A DNA stretch of 52,348 nt, from positions 1-52,348 of the forward strand of contig NZ_BDBU01000063.1 in NCBI RefSeq assembly GCF_001613145.1. Reading direction: 5' to 3'. A program made the position numbers and the translations under genes. The stretch comes from Nocardia jejuensis NBRC 103114 (GTDB taxonomy: Bacteria > Actinomycetota > Actinomycetes > Mycobacteriales > Mycobacteriaceae). The notes under the pieces were generated by a model that saw only the letters and a program-made list of their open reading frames with translations, did not search any database and was not told the DNA's origin. Below are positions 41,306 through 49,982 of the stretch, in pieces; the stretch's first letter is position 1; each line of letters begins with the position of its first letter.

Positions 41306-43788
41306 GCACCGCTCATCTTCCCGAAGCCGTCCGGATTTTCGGGGCGCGGGTGCACAACCTGAGGGATATCGATGTGGATGTCCCGCTGTGGTCCTGGGTG
41401 GCGATCACCGGCCTGTCGGGTTCCGGCAAATCCTCGCTGGCCATGAATGTCCTGTACGGCGAGGGCTATCAGCGCTTCCTGGACGGCCTGTCCACCTACA
41501 CCCGCCGCCGTATCTCCCAGGTCGAGCGACCCGATGTGGATCGCATCGATTTCCTGCCCGCCACGCTCGCACTGCGGCAGCGCCCGCCGATCCCCAGCCG
41601 CCGCAGCACGGTCGGCACCATGACCGAGGTGTACAACGTGCTGCGCCTGATCTATTCGCGGCTCGGATCCCATCTGTGCCCCACCGGTTTCCGGTTGCCG
41701 CCCACGTTGGACACGGCCAGGAAGGGTTACGTCGATCTGCCGGAATGCGGTGGCAGGGTCGAACTTCCGGGAGCGGAGTCCTTCGCGTTCGATTCCTTCG
41801 GCGCCTGTCCGCGCTGCGGCGGCCTGGGCACCATCGAGGAGATCGACGACGCGGCGCTCGTCCCGAACGAGGACCTCACGATCGCGGGCGGCGCGGTCGC
41901 CGCCTGGAAGCTGCCGCTGCGAGACTTCCAGCCGCAGATCGCCGCTCAGCTCGGCGTGCGCATCGATGTGCCCTATCGCGAGCTGACGCCCGAGGAAAAG
42001 AAGATCGTGCTGGACGGCCCGGCCACCAAACGGCACGTCGTGGTCAGCACCAAATCCGGCCGGGCGGCGGAACTCAACGCCACCTACGAGAACGCCCGTG
42101 CCGCCGTGCGTCATTCGCTCACCAATACCTCCAGCGAGACCACCCGCGACCGGCTCGGCAGGTTCTTCACGCTGCACACCTGCCCGCAGTGCCACGGAAC
42201 CCGGCTCCGCCCCGAGGCCCTCACCACCCTGGTGGATGAGAAGAACATCGCTGAGACCAGTGCGCTCACGCTGGACGAATTACAGCCGTGGGCAATGGGA
42301 TTGCCGGGCCGATTGCCCACCGGGCTGTCCGAACTCGCGCACCGGCTGACGGGGGAGTTCCTCCGGACCATGACGCCGCTGCTCACCCTCGGGCTCGGCT
42401 ATCTGACCCTGGATCGCGCCGGTGAATCGCTCTCGACCGGTGAGCGGCAACGCATTCAACTCACCTCCACCCTGCAGGCCCGATCGACCGGCATGCTCTA
42501 CGTGCTGGACGAGCCGTCCATCGGACTGCATCCGGCCAATGTCGAGGGCCTGCGCGGCGTCATCCGCGCGCTCGTCGACAACGGCAATTCGGTGGTGATG
42601 GTGGACCACGACGTGGACCTGCTGCGCTGGGCCGACCATCTGATCGAGATGGGCCCGGGCGCGGGACGTGCGGGCGGCACCGTGGTCGCCCAGGGGACCG
42701 TCGAGGAGCTGGCGCGCAACGCCGATTCCGTGACGGGGCCGTATCTTTCGGGCCGGGCCGATACCCGTGCGCGCAAACAGCGCCCGGTGCATCCCGGCGA
42801 CGATCACCTCGAGATCACCGTCGGGGACTACTACACCCTGCACGAGGTGACCGTCCGCGTCCCGCTCGAGCGCCTCACCCTGATCACCGGCGTATCCGGT
42901 TCCGGCAAAACCAGTCTCGTGCTGGACAGTCTCGTGCCCGCACTGTCCCGGCAGCTCGCGCACCAGCCGCTTCCGTCCCACGTGCGCGAGCTGAAGTCCG
43001 GTGGCATCACCCGGGTGGTCACCGTGGACTCCACGCCGATCGGCAACAACAGCCGCTCGACGCCCGCCACCTACTCCGGCGCCTTCGACGGCATCCGCGC
43101 CCTGTTCGCCGCTACACCTCTCGCCCGCGAAAAGCACTGGGGTGCGGGTCGTTTCTCCTACAACGTCAAGGGCGGACAGTGTCCCACCTGCACCGGTCTC
43201 GGTGAGGTGTCATTGGACGTGCAGTACCTGCCCGACATGACCCTCACCTGTCCGGCCTGTCACGGCGCCCGCTACAACCCCGAGACCCTCGAGGTCCGGG
43301 TCGACGGTCTCACCATCGCCGATGTGCTGAACCTGACCATCGTGGACGCCGCCGATCGTTTCGCCGACACCCCGCGCATCGGGCCGCCCGTGCAGGCCCT
43401 GCGCGAGGTCGGTCTGGGGTATCTGTGTCTCGGCGAACCGACCCCGACGCTGTCCGGCGGCGAGGCCCAGCGCATGCGGCTCGCCGGTGGCCTGCGGTCG
43501 GGTCAGGGGCACGCCCTCTACGTCTTCGACGAGCCCACCACCGGCCTGCATCCGCGCGACGTCGGCACCCTGCTCGGGGTGCTGGATCGGCTGTTGCGTT
43601 CGGGAGCGACGATCATCGCCATCGACCACGATCTCGACATGATCGCCAATGCCGACCACGTCATCGACATGGGTCCCGGCGGCGGCCCGGCCGGCGGGCG
43701 CGTCGTGGCCACCGGTACGCCCCGCCAGATCGCGAAGGCGCCCGACAGTCTCACCGGCCGCTATCTCCGTCATCACCAATTCGACTGA
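41302..43788 (+). CDS. UvrA-like ABC ATPase without UvrB-binding domain (UvrA2/DrrC-type)
   Basis: 828 residues. Two ABC ATPases with Walker A GLSGSGKS (37-44) and GVSGSGKT (near 530), signatures LSTGERQR and LSGGEAQR, and zinc-module cysteines (CPRC at 169-172 with CPQCHG; CPTCTG with CPACHGARYNPETLEV). UvrA normally has about 115 residues of UvrB-binding domain between the first zinc cysteines; here only some 40 residues lie between CPTGF at 126 and CPRC. It can probably bind DNA but not load UvrB. Such proteins act in self-resistance to DNA-binding antibiotics (DrrC, Ecm16). The TTG start overlaps the NRPS stop (TTGA), so translation is coupled and the protein likely guards against the NRPS product. 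Confidence 0.92.
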   Translation: MSTAHLPEAVRIFGARVHNLRDIDVDVPLWSWVAITGLSGSGKSSLAMNVLYGEGYQRFLDGLSTYTRRRISQVERPDVDRIDFLPATLALRQRPPIPSRRSTVGTMTEVYNVLRLIYSRLGSHLCPTGFRLPPTLDTARKGYVDLPECGGRVELPGAESFAFDSFGACPRCGGLGTIEEIDDAALVPNEDLTIAGGAVAAWKLPLRDFQPQIAAQLGVRIDVPYRELTPEEKKIVLDGPATKRHVVVSTKSGRAAELNATYENARAAVRHSLTNTSSETTRDRLGRFFTLHTCPQCHGTRLRPEALTTLVDEKNIAETSALTLDELQPWAMGLPGRLPTGLSELAHRLTGEFLRTMTPLLTLGLGYLTLDRAGESLSTGERQRIQLTSTLQARSTGMLYVLDEPSIGLHPANVEGLRGVIRALVDNGNSVVMVDHDVDLLRWADHLIEMGPGAGRAGGTVVAQGTVEELARNADSVTGPYLSGRADTRARKQRPVHPGDDHLEITVGDYYTLHEVTVRVPLERLTLITGVSGSGKTSLVLDSLVPALSRQLAHQPLPSHVRELKSGGITRVVTVDSTPIGNNSRSTPATYSGAFDGIRALFAATPLAREKHWGAGRFSYNVKGGQCPTCTGLGEVSLDVQYLPDMTLTCPACHGARYNPETLEVRVDGLTIADVLNLTIVDAADRFADTPRIGPPVQALREVGLGYLCLGEPTPTLSGGEAQRMRLAGGLRSGQGHALYVFDEPTTGLHPRDVGTLLGVLDRLLRSGATIIAIDHDLDMIANADHVIDMGPGGGPAGGRVVATGTPRQIAKAPDSLTGRYLRHHQFD

Positions 43789-43854
43789 GTCACAGAGGCT
43801 TCAGAGAACCCCTGGGGGTCCACTCGGCCGGTGGCCGTGATCTCGCCGCGCCCG

Positions 43855-46116
43855 TCATCGGAGCCCCGGCACCGATACGAACACCGCGCTGGCGGCATCC
43901 TGACGGAGGTAGTAGTCGGCGGGCGGAGCCTGATAGGCGTCCAGCTTCGAATCTCCCAGCCAGTCGAAGTCGGTGAGCCGCAACGACAGCGGTCCCGCGG
44001 GCACGACCAGTTCCACCTCGACGCCCTCGGCGGCCGGTGCGTAGAACCGGAATCCGTCCTCCGGCGGTGCGGCGATCTCGCGCCCGCCCACCCGCAGGGA
44101 CTGCGGTCGCACATCCCAGTGCAGATCGATGCGGGTCCCGCCCCGCGGGGAACGCAGTCGCAGCTTCACCGTGCGCTGTCCCGATCCGGTGGTGTCGGAA
44201 AGGATGTCGGCGGTCGGAGCCGCGAGCGACTGGGCGGGTGCGGGTCCGCTCGACACGGCACTCGGCCACAGATCGCTGTACGGAGCTCCGGGCTTGTTGT
44301 CGCTCACATAGTTTCGGGTCCACCCGTCGGGGGTCGTCGCGGAGATCCACCGCGCCTCGTGTGTGTCGCCGTCGAGTGCGTACACCAGGTTCGTCATGCG
44401 CGGATGTGCATCGTCGAAGCGGTCCACGGCCAGCCCCGCCGCGCACAGCGCGACGGTCACCAGCACGGCGGTGGCCGGGATCGTCCAGCCGCGCTCGGCC
44501 GGCCAGGTGCGCGCGAGCGTCAACAGGAGCAGCCCGCCCAGCAGCACCACGGCGGGCGCGGTCAGGAACGGCGCGGTGGTCAGCCCCGTCTGCACGCCGA
44601 GCCACGCGTTCCCGCCCAGGAATACCGCTGCGGGCAACAGCGATACGGTCAGCACCGGCAATCGTCGGCGCTCGGGCGTGCGGAAGGTGAGGGCGACCCC
44701 GATCACGGCGGAGCAGGTCGGGATCACCAGCACCGCGGCGGCGGCCGGCAGCAGCGCCGCGAGCCCCGCGCCGATCAGGGCGATCCCGCTCAGCAGTCCG
44801 ATCAATGCGCCAGGCGCGCCGAAGACCTTGCGCGCGAACGCGAACCAGGCCAGCAGGGCGGCGGCCGACAGCACGATCATCGCGACCTGGAAGAACTCCG
44901 GGCGATAGGGATCGATGGGCATGCCCTTGTACACGGGCTCGACGCGCTGCAGGACCCACCACATCCCGTAGGTCGCGCCGACCGCGACCGGCAGCGCCAG
45001 CAGGGCGGTCACGCCCGCGAGCAGCACGCGCCGGAGGGTGGTCTCGCCATTGCGCCGCACCTGCCGAATCACCCAGGCCAGCACCGCGACCATCACCACG
45101 GCCACCGCGATGATCACCCACAGCGGCAGCACCACGAGAATCTCGAAGGGCAGCATGAAGTACGCCCGGTTCTCGTCGATCGTCTTGTCGCCCAGATCTT
45201 TCTGGCCGAACTCCTCGGCCTGGGCCAGCGTGTTCTCGCCCATCTGCTGCAGGCCGGGCAGATTGACGTGAGCCGGATCGTCCAGTCGATTGTGGTAGTA
45301 CGCGGTCTTTCCGGCGTACGCCCAGTCCAGCACGCGCAGGCCGCCGGGCTTGAACGCGACGAAGTCGGTGGTGCTCGAGGTCGCCTCACCGGCCAGCGCG
45401 GTGGTGATCGAATCGGTGTTGGGGTAGGGAACCGCTGCTGCCACAGCCTCGATCAGCGCGCCGTCGGGCCGGGTGAGCCGCCACAGCAGCGGCGAACCGC
45501 CCGCGCCGCGCGCCTCGTGATTGATCACCACGCTGTGCTCGCGGTCGTAACCGCCTGCGGCGACGAAGGCTTCGGCCCCGAACAGGCCCGGTTCCTCGCC
45601 GTCGCTGAGCAGGACCACCACGTCGTTGCGCAGGCCGGTTTCGCCGTGCCGCAGCACCCGCAGGGTCTCCATGATCGCGGCGACACCCGCGCCGTCGTCA
45701 TTCGCGCCCGGCCCCGACGGCACCGAATCATAGTGGGCGACAAGGTAAACGGTGCCGGTGGAGTCGGTCCCGCGCATGCGGGCGACGATATTGTCGACCC
45801 GTCCGATCCCGATCTCACCCGACTTGAAATCGACCGGCCAGCGCCCGATCCCGCTGCGGATCTCGGTGTCCAGGCCCAGTGTGCGCAACTCACCGGCGAG
45901 GTAGTCCCGCACCCGATCGTGCTCGGGTGTGCCGACCGGATGCGGCGCCCGCGCGATCTCCTCGATGGTGCGCAGCGCACGGCCCGCGCTGAATTCGTCG
46001 GCGGGAGCCGACTCCGGCCGGAATCCCGACGGTTGCTGCTGCCATGCCGTGGCCGCGGTGACGATCAGCAGCAGTGCGAACGCCAGCAGTCCTCGAAGTC
46101 CTCGTCCCACCCGCAT
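43855..46116 (-). CDS. Membrane-bound M28-family metallopeptidase
   Basis: 753 residues from ATG at 46116 (nine codons after an upstream in-frame ATG that lacks context). A signal anchor (GLLAFALLLIVTAATAW) leads to an M28 zinc aminopeptidase domain outside the membrane: zinc ligands in VAHYDSVPSGPGANDDGAG, the catalytic/ligand glutamates in LLSDGEEPGLFGAEAF, and H in YYHNRLDDP. Nine or so membrane segments follow (about 310-560), then a soluble C-terminal domain of about 170 residues. This plan matches the FXNA/ERMP1-like group of M28 peptidases. Substrate unknown. Converges on the uvrA-like gene with a 66-base gap. Confidence 0.9.
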   Translation of the reverse strand: MRVGRGLRGLLAFALLLIVTAATAWQQQPSGFRPESAPADEFSAGRALRTIEEIARAPHPVGTPEHDRVRDYLAGELRTLGLDTEIRSGIGRWPVDFKSGEIGIGRVDNIVARMRGTDSTGTVYLVAHYDSVPSGPGANDDGAGVAAIMETLRVLRHGETGLRNDVVVLLSDGEEPGLFGAEAFVAAGGYDREHSVVINHEARGAGGSPLLWRLTRPDGALIEAVAAAVPYPNTDSITTALAGEATSSTTDFVAFKPGGLRVLDWAYAGKTAYYHNRLDDPAHVNLPGLQQMGENTLAQAEEFGQKDLGDKTIDENRAYFMLPFEILVVLPLWVIIAVAVVMVAVLAWVIRQVRRNGETTLRRVLLAGVTALLALPVAVGATYGMWWVLQRVEPVYKGMPIDPYRPEFFQVAMIVLSAAALLAWFAFARKVFGAPGALIGLLSGIALIGAGLAALLPAAAAVLVIPTCSAVIGVALTFRTPERRRLPVLTVSLLPAAVFLGGNAWLGVQTGLTTAPFLTAPAVVLLGGLLLLTLARTWPAERGWTIPATAVLVTVALCAAGLAVDRFDDAHPRMTNLVYALDGDTHEARWISATTPDGWTRNYVSDNKPGAPYSDLWPSAVSSGPAPAQSLAAPTADILSDTTGSGQRTVKLRLRSPRGGTRIDLHWDVRPQSLRVGGREIAAPPEDGFRFYAPAAEGVEVELVVPAGPLSLRLTDFDWLGDSKLDAYQAPPADYYLRQDAASAVFVSVPGLR

Positions 46117-46155
46117 GGCTCCGATAGTAGGCACGAAGATCAACGGGTCGGTGAA

Positions 46156-46917
46156 TCACGCCTGCTGCGTGGGCAGGATGACGGCCTGGCGCAGGTTGAC
46201 GTGGGCGGGACGGCTGGTGGTGTACGCGATCAGATCGGCGATATCGCCCGCGCTCAGCGCGGAGACCGCCTCGAACATGTAGTCCAGCTGCCCGCTGATC
46301 TCCGGATTGTCGATGTGGGTGGCGAGCTCGGTGTCGGTCAGGCCGGGCTCGATATTGGTCACGCGCACCTTGCGCGGCCCCAGTTCCGCGCGCAGCGTCG
46401 CCGACAGCTGGGTGATCGCGGCCTGCGTCGCGCCGTATACGGCGTAGGTCGGGAACGGGACGTGTGCGCCGATCGAGGAGATGTTCACCAGATCGGCGGT
46501 GCGGCCCGCGTCGGCGGCGGCCAGCAGATCCGGGACGAAGGCGCGGATCATGCGCAGCCGCCCGCCGAGATTGGTGTCGATCATGCGGGCCCACTCGTCC
46601 TCACGACCGTCGGTGATCGGATTGGGCAGCATCACGCCCGCCGAATTGACCACCAGATCCACCGGTCCGAAGACCTCGTGCACCCGCTCGGCCGCCGCGG
46701 TGACGCTCGCGGAGTCCGTGACGTCCACGGGCACCGCCAGAGCGGTTCCGCCCTCGGCCTCGATCTTGGCGGCCAGGGTCTCCAGCCGGTCCGCGCGGCG
46801 GGCCAGCAGTGCCACTCGCGCACCGGAGGCGGCCAGCAGCAGTGCCGTCTGCTCGCCCATACCGCTGGCCGCTCCGGCGACGACGGCGGTGCGGCCGGCC
46901 AGGTTCTCGTAGCTCAT
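46156..46917 (-). CDS. SDR-family protein with Lys-to-Gln change at the active site
   Basis: 253 residues from ATG at 46917, which is preceded by GAGGAAATACC. Classical short-chain dehydrogenase fold: cofactor motif VAGAASGMGEQ near residue 10-20, VNSAGV for NNAGV, catalytic serine in NISSIG. The YxxxK motif reads YGATQ, so the lysine that lowers the tyrosine pKa is replaced by glutamine. Either activity is reduced or another group takes over. The C-terminus (NIEPGLTDTELATHI, PAHVNLRQAVILPTQQ) is typical of the YdfG-like actinobacterial group. Divergent from an XRE/MmyB regulator across a palindrome, a common arrangement in which the regulator represses the SDR. Confidence 0.88.
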   Translation of the reverse strand: MSYENLAGRTAVVAGAASGMGEQTALLLAASGARVALLARRADRLETLAAKIEAEGGTALAVPVDVTDSASVTAAAERVHEVFGPVDLVVNSAGVMLPNPITDGREDEWARMIDTNLGGRLRMIRAFVPDLLAAADAGRTADLVNISSIGAHVPFPTYAVYGATQAAITQLSATLRAELGPRKVRVTNIEPGLTDTELATHIDNPEISGQLDYMFEAVSALSAGDIADLIAYTTSRPAHVNLRQAVILPTQQA

Positions 46918-47000
46918 CTCAGGTATTTCCTCACTGTGTGGTGTCTTGCTCTGCACTCATCCTGCGAGGACCGCGCCAGGTCAGCGAGGGTTCCGGTTTT

Positions 47001-47021
47001 CCTGGGTCTGGCAGTACCAGG
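47001..47021. promoter_or_regulatory. Palindromic operator between SDR and XRE/MmyB regulator
   Basis: A 21-bp palindrome with arms CCTGGgtCTG and CAGtaCCAGG around a single central G pairs at 8 of 10 positions. It lies 22 bases upstream of the regulator ATG and 83 bases from the SDR start, where a repressor would block both promoters. Confidence 0.65.
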
Positions 47022-47043
47022 TTGGGTTCGTAGGCTGTAGAGC

Positions 47044-47871
47044 ATGGACAGCGATCTCGGTGAATTCCTGCGGTCCCGCCGCTCCCGGATCCGGCCGGAC
47101 GAGGCCGGCCTGCGCGAGTACGGCCGGCGCCGCGTTCCGGGACTGCGCCGCGAGGAGGTGGCGCAACTCGCAGGGGTCAGCGTGGACTACTACATCCGCC
47201 TCGAACAGGGGCGCGGCCGCAATGCCTCGGACGCCGTTCTGGACGCCGTGGCGCGGGCACTGCGGCTGACCGATCCCGAACGCCTGCACCTGTACGCCCT
47301 GGCGCGCCCGGTCCCGGCGGCTCGGGCGGTCGTGGCCGCGGGCGCCGACACCCTGCGGCCGGGCGCCCGGCTGGTGCTCGACGCGCTGACCGCTCCGGCC
47401 TTCGTGCTCGGCCGTCGGATGGACGTGCTGGCCTGGAATGCCATGGGCGACGCGGTATCCGGCTTCGCCTCCGTGCCCGAGGGGGAGCGCAACCAGGCCC
47501 GCTACCTGTTCCTCGATCCGGCCGCGAGCGTGCTGTACCCGGACTGGGAGGAGGTGGCCGCCGAGACCGTCGCCTTCCTGCGCCGGGATGCCGGATTGCA
47601 CCCGGGCGACCCGCTCCTCGATGCCCTGGTGGCGGAACTGTCCGCCCGCTCGGAGCCGTTCCGGCGAATCTGGGCGACGCACACGGTGCGGGACAAGACT
47701 CACGGAGACAAGCGAATTCAGCACCCCGTGGTGGGACTGCTCGAACTCGGCTACGAAACCCTCGCGCTGCCCGGCGATCCCGATCAACTGCTCGTGGTCT
47801 ACACCGCCGCTCCGGGCTCGGCGGCGGCCGCGGGTCTGGCCGAGCTGGCTGCCCGGGCGGTGCTGGTCTAG
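47044..47871 (+). CDS. XRE-family regulator with MmyB-like ligand domain
   Basis: 275 residues. The N-terminal helix-turn-helix covers about residues 5-75 (LGEFLRSRRSRIRPDEAGL, RVPGLRREEVAQLAGVSVDYYIRLEQGR). The C-terminal 180 residues match the MmyB-like ligand-binding domain, with MDVLAWNAMGDAVSGF, RYLFLDPAASVLYPDWEEVA and HPVVGLLELGYETLALPGDPDQLLVVYTA; this domain binds fatty-acid-like ligands in a solved relative. Such regulators nearly always sit divergent from an SDR gene and repress it, as here. The palindrome at 47001-47021 is the likely operator. It converges on phoD with a 25-base gap. Confidence 0.92.
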   Translation: MDSDLGEFLRSRRSRIRPDEAGLREYGRRRVPGLRREEVAQLAGVSVDYYIRLEQGRGRNASDAVLDAVARALRLTDPERLHLYALARPVPAARAVVAAGADTLRPGARLVLDALTAPAFVLGRRMDVLAWNAMGDAVSGFASVPEGERNQARYLFLDPAASVLYPDWEEVAAETVAFLRRDAGLHPGDPLLDALVAELSARSEPFRRIWATHTVRDKTHGDKRIQHPVVGLLELGYETLALPGDPDQLLVVYTAAPGSAAAAGLAELAARAVLV

Positions 47872-47896
47872 CGTTTCGAGCGCCCTTGCCCACCCC

Positions 47897-49546
47897 TCAG
47901 CGATTGCTCGGCAGTGCGTCGGTCGCGATATCGGGGGTGGCGGGCCGTGTGACGGGCGGGTCGGGACGCCACGCCTCGGTTGTGCCCGCGATACCGTCGC
48001 GGACCACATAGCTGGCCCGCGTGGTGACCGGAGCGCCCGGCCGGTGCACATAGGGCAGCACTCGGAAGTCCGTGCGGCACAGTTGCTGATCCAGTTCCAC
48101 CCGGACATATCCGCGCTGACCGTTGAAGAACTTGAGGTCCGGATTGGCGGCCTCGAGGCGGCGTCCCACATCGCTCATGTCCTCGCCGTCCCCGCCGCTG
48201 CTGATCGAGGTCCCGGTGAACTCCGTTGCCACCACGGGAGATTCGAGATCGGAGAAGTCGCTGCGCAGATCGGCGGCGTAATTGTGATGCCGGTCCCCGG
48301 TGATCACCACCAGATTGTCCACACCGCGCCGCGCCACCGTGCCCAGCAGCGTATTGCGGTCGGCCACATAGCCGTCCCAGGCATCGGTGCCCAGGGCCTC
48401 GCCGTCGCCGGGATCGTAATCGGATCGGGCCATGGCCACCTGATTGCCCAGGATCTGCCAGCGCGAAGGCGAGGACGTCAGGCCGTTCAGCAGCCAATCG
48501 CGCTGCCGGGCACCGAGAATCGTGCGATCGGGATCGAACCGGGCCGGGCAGTCGGTGACGACGTCGCCGTCACCGCAGGCCTGCGGGCTCCGGTACTGCC
48601 GGGTGTCGAGCAGGGTGATCTCGGCCAGGTCGCCGAAGGCGTAGCGCCGGTGCATCAGGATCTCCGGGCCCGAGGGCAGCTGCGCGATGCGCAGCGGCTG
48701 GTGCTCGTAGAGCGCCTGGAAGGCGGCCGTGCGCCGACGCCGGAACAGGGCGGGCAGGTGGTAGACGTCGAAGCTCGGGCCATTGTGGTCCCCGGCCCAA
48801 TTGTCGTGCACCTCATGGTCGTCCATGGTGATCAGCCACGGGAACGCGGCGTGCGCGGCCTGCAGCGGCGCTTCGGATCTGACCTGCGCGTACCGCATTC
48901 GATAGCCGCGCAGATCGAAGGCCTCGTCCGCCAGATCCCGCTGGGTGCTGCCCGCTCGGCCCTGCACCCAGGCGCTCTCGTAGATGTAGTCGCCCAGGTG
49001 CACGACCAGATCCAGATCCTCCGCGCTCATGTGGTCGTAGGCCGTGAAATAGCCGTACCCCCAGGACTGACAGGACGCGTACGCGAATCGCATTCGCGCG
49101 GTGGCGCTTCCGGGGCGCGGGGCGGTCTTGGTCCGCCCGGTCGGTGAGATGCTCTCGCCCGCGCGGAATCGGTAGAAGTACCACCGATCCGGTTCCAGGC
49201 CGTTGATCTCGGGATGCACGCTGTGCGCCAGCTCCCGGGTGGCCACCGCGCTGCCGCGCACCACCACGTCCCGGAAGCCCTCGTCCCGCGCGAGTTCGAA
49301 GTCCACGGTGACCGGTGCGAGCGTCATGCCGCCGAACCCGTCCGGTGCCAGGGGATCCGGTGCGAGCCGGGTCCACAGCACCACGCCATCGGGGGTCGGA
49401 TCGCCCGAGGCCACGCCCAGGGTGAACGGATCGCCCAGTCGGCGGGGCGCGCGGAAGCGTTCACTGCTCACCGCCGCCGCCCCCACGAGCACTGCCGTCG
49501 ATCCAGCAGCGCCGAAACGCAGTAACTGCCGCCGAGAAACGGTCAT
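47897..49546 (-). CDS. phoD: Alkaline phosphatase D (PhoD-like phosphodiesterase), Tat-exported
   Basis: 549 residues. A twin-arginine signal (SRRQLLRFGAAGSTAVLVGAAA) exports the folded metalloenzyme. The N-terminal beta domain (PFTLGVASGDPTPDGVVLWTRL) is the PhoD hallmark. Metal ligands are in VVHLGDYIYE, TMDDHEVHDNWAG, LGNQVAM and VVITGDRHHNYA. Ca/Fe-dependent PhoD enzymes release phosphate from phosphodiesters such as teichoic acid or nucleotides outside the cell. Usually controlled by the PhoR-PhoP phosphate system; I see no clear PHO box. No pho genes adjoin it. It converges on the MmyB-type regulator gene, and its start is 125 bases from the following small membrane protein gene. Confidence 0.93.
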   Translation of the reverse strand: MTVSRRQLLRFGAAGSTAVLVGAAAVSSERFRAPRRLGDPFTLGVASGDPTPDGVVLWTRLAPDPLAPDGFGGMTLAPVTVDFELARDEGFRDVVVRGSAVATRELAHSVHPEINGLEPDRWYFYRFRAGESISPTGRTKTAPRPGSATARMRFAYASCQSWGYGYFTAYDHMSAEDLDLVVHLGDYIYESAWVQGRAGSTQRDLADEAFDLRGYRMRYAQVRSEAPLQAAHAAFPWLITMDDHEVHDNWAGDHNGPSFDVYHLPALFRRRRTAAFQALYEHQPLRIAQLPSGPEILMHRRYAFGDLAEITLLDTRQYRSPQACGDGDVVTDCPARFDPDRTILGARQRDWLLNGLTSSPSRWQILGNQVAMARSDYDPGDGEALGTDAWDGYVADRNTLLGTVARRGVDNLVVITGDRHHNYAADLRSDFSDLESPVVATEFTGTSISSGGDGEDMSDVGRRLEAANPDLKFFNGQRGYVRVELDQQLCRTDFRVLPYVHRPGAPVTTRASYVVRDGIAGTTEAWRPDPPVTRPATPDIATDALPSNR

Positions 49547-49671
49547 GAACCAGGCTAGGAATGCCCAGGGTGTGCTGCCGTGAACGCCGAGGGCGGTGTG
49601 GTCGAACTTCCGGTGACAGTTCGGCGCGGGCGGCCGATGCGCGAACTCCGGCGCAGGAGTATGCAGGAGTA

Positions 49672-49848
49672 ATGGGCGCTCATCCGCAGCGGACGCCGTT
49701 CTACGGCGTGCTGTTGCTGATCACCTTCATGATCGCCGGGCTGTGGGCCCGGGATCTGCCGTGGCTGTGGCTGCGCGTCGTCGTGTTTGCCGGGCTTGTG
49801 GTCATGGCTGTGATCGGATTCGTCATGACGTTCCGCGACTATTCCTGA
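49672..49848 (+). CDS. Small two-helix membrane protein (58 residues)
   Basis: 58 residues; AGGAG four bases before the ATG decides the start over an upstream ATG at 49561. Two hydrophobic helices, YGVLLLITFMIAGLWA and WLWLRVVVFAGLVVMAVIGFVM, are joined by the short loop RDLPWL, and a polar N-terminus (GAHPQRTPF) and tail (TFRDYS) flank them. No family known to me. It lies between phoD and the cation transporter gene and is transcribed toward the latter, with a 134-base gap. Confidence 0.65.
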   Translation: MGAHPQRTPFYGVLLLITFMIAGLWARDLPWLWLRVVVFAGLVVMAVIGFVMTFRDYS

Positions 49849-49982
49849 CCATCTCCTGACCATCGGAGTCGATTGCCGAAAGATAGCCCTTGCGCCGCTC
49901 GGGCATGATTCGCGCTGCGAAGTGTTGCACACATAGTGATGTATGCATATGGTGTGAGGCGGTAAAGATCGAAGGAGGGTTC

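Noticed and set aside
43789..43854. Terminator between the convergent uvrA-like and peptidase genes
   Set aside because: Only very short self-complementary stretches (CCCC/GGGG) are present; too weak to call.
43831..47040. 1069-codon plus-strand frame
   Set aside because: Antisense to the M28 peptidase and SDR genes, rich in Arg, Gln, His and Gly, with no recognisable domain.
49928..49956. Metal-sensor operator upstream of the cation exporter
   Set aside because: Only the outer CACAC/GTGTG pairs match; the inner 19 bases show no clear symmetry.
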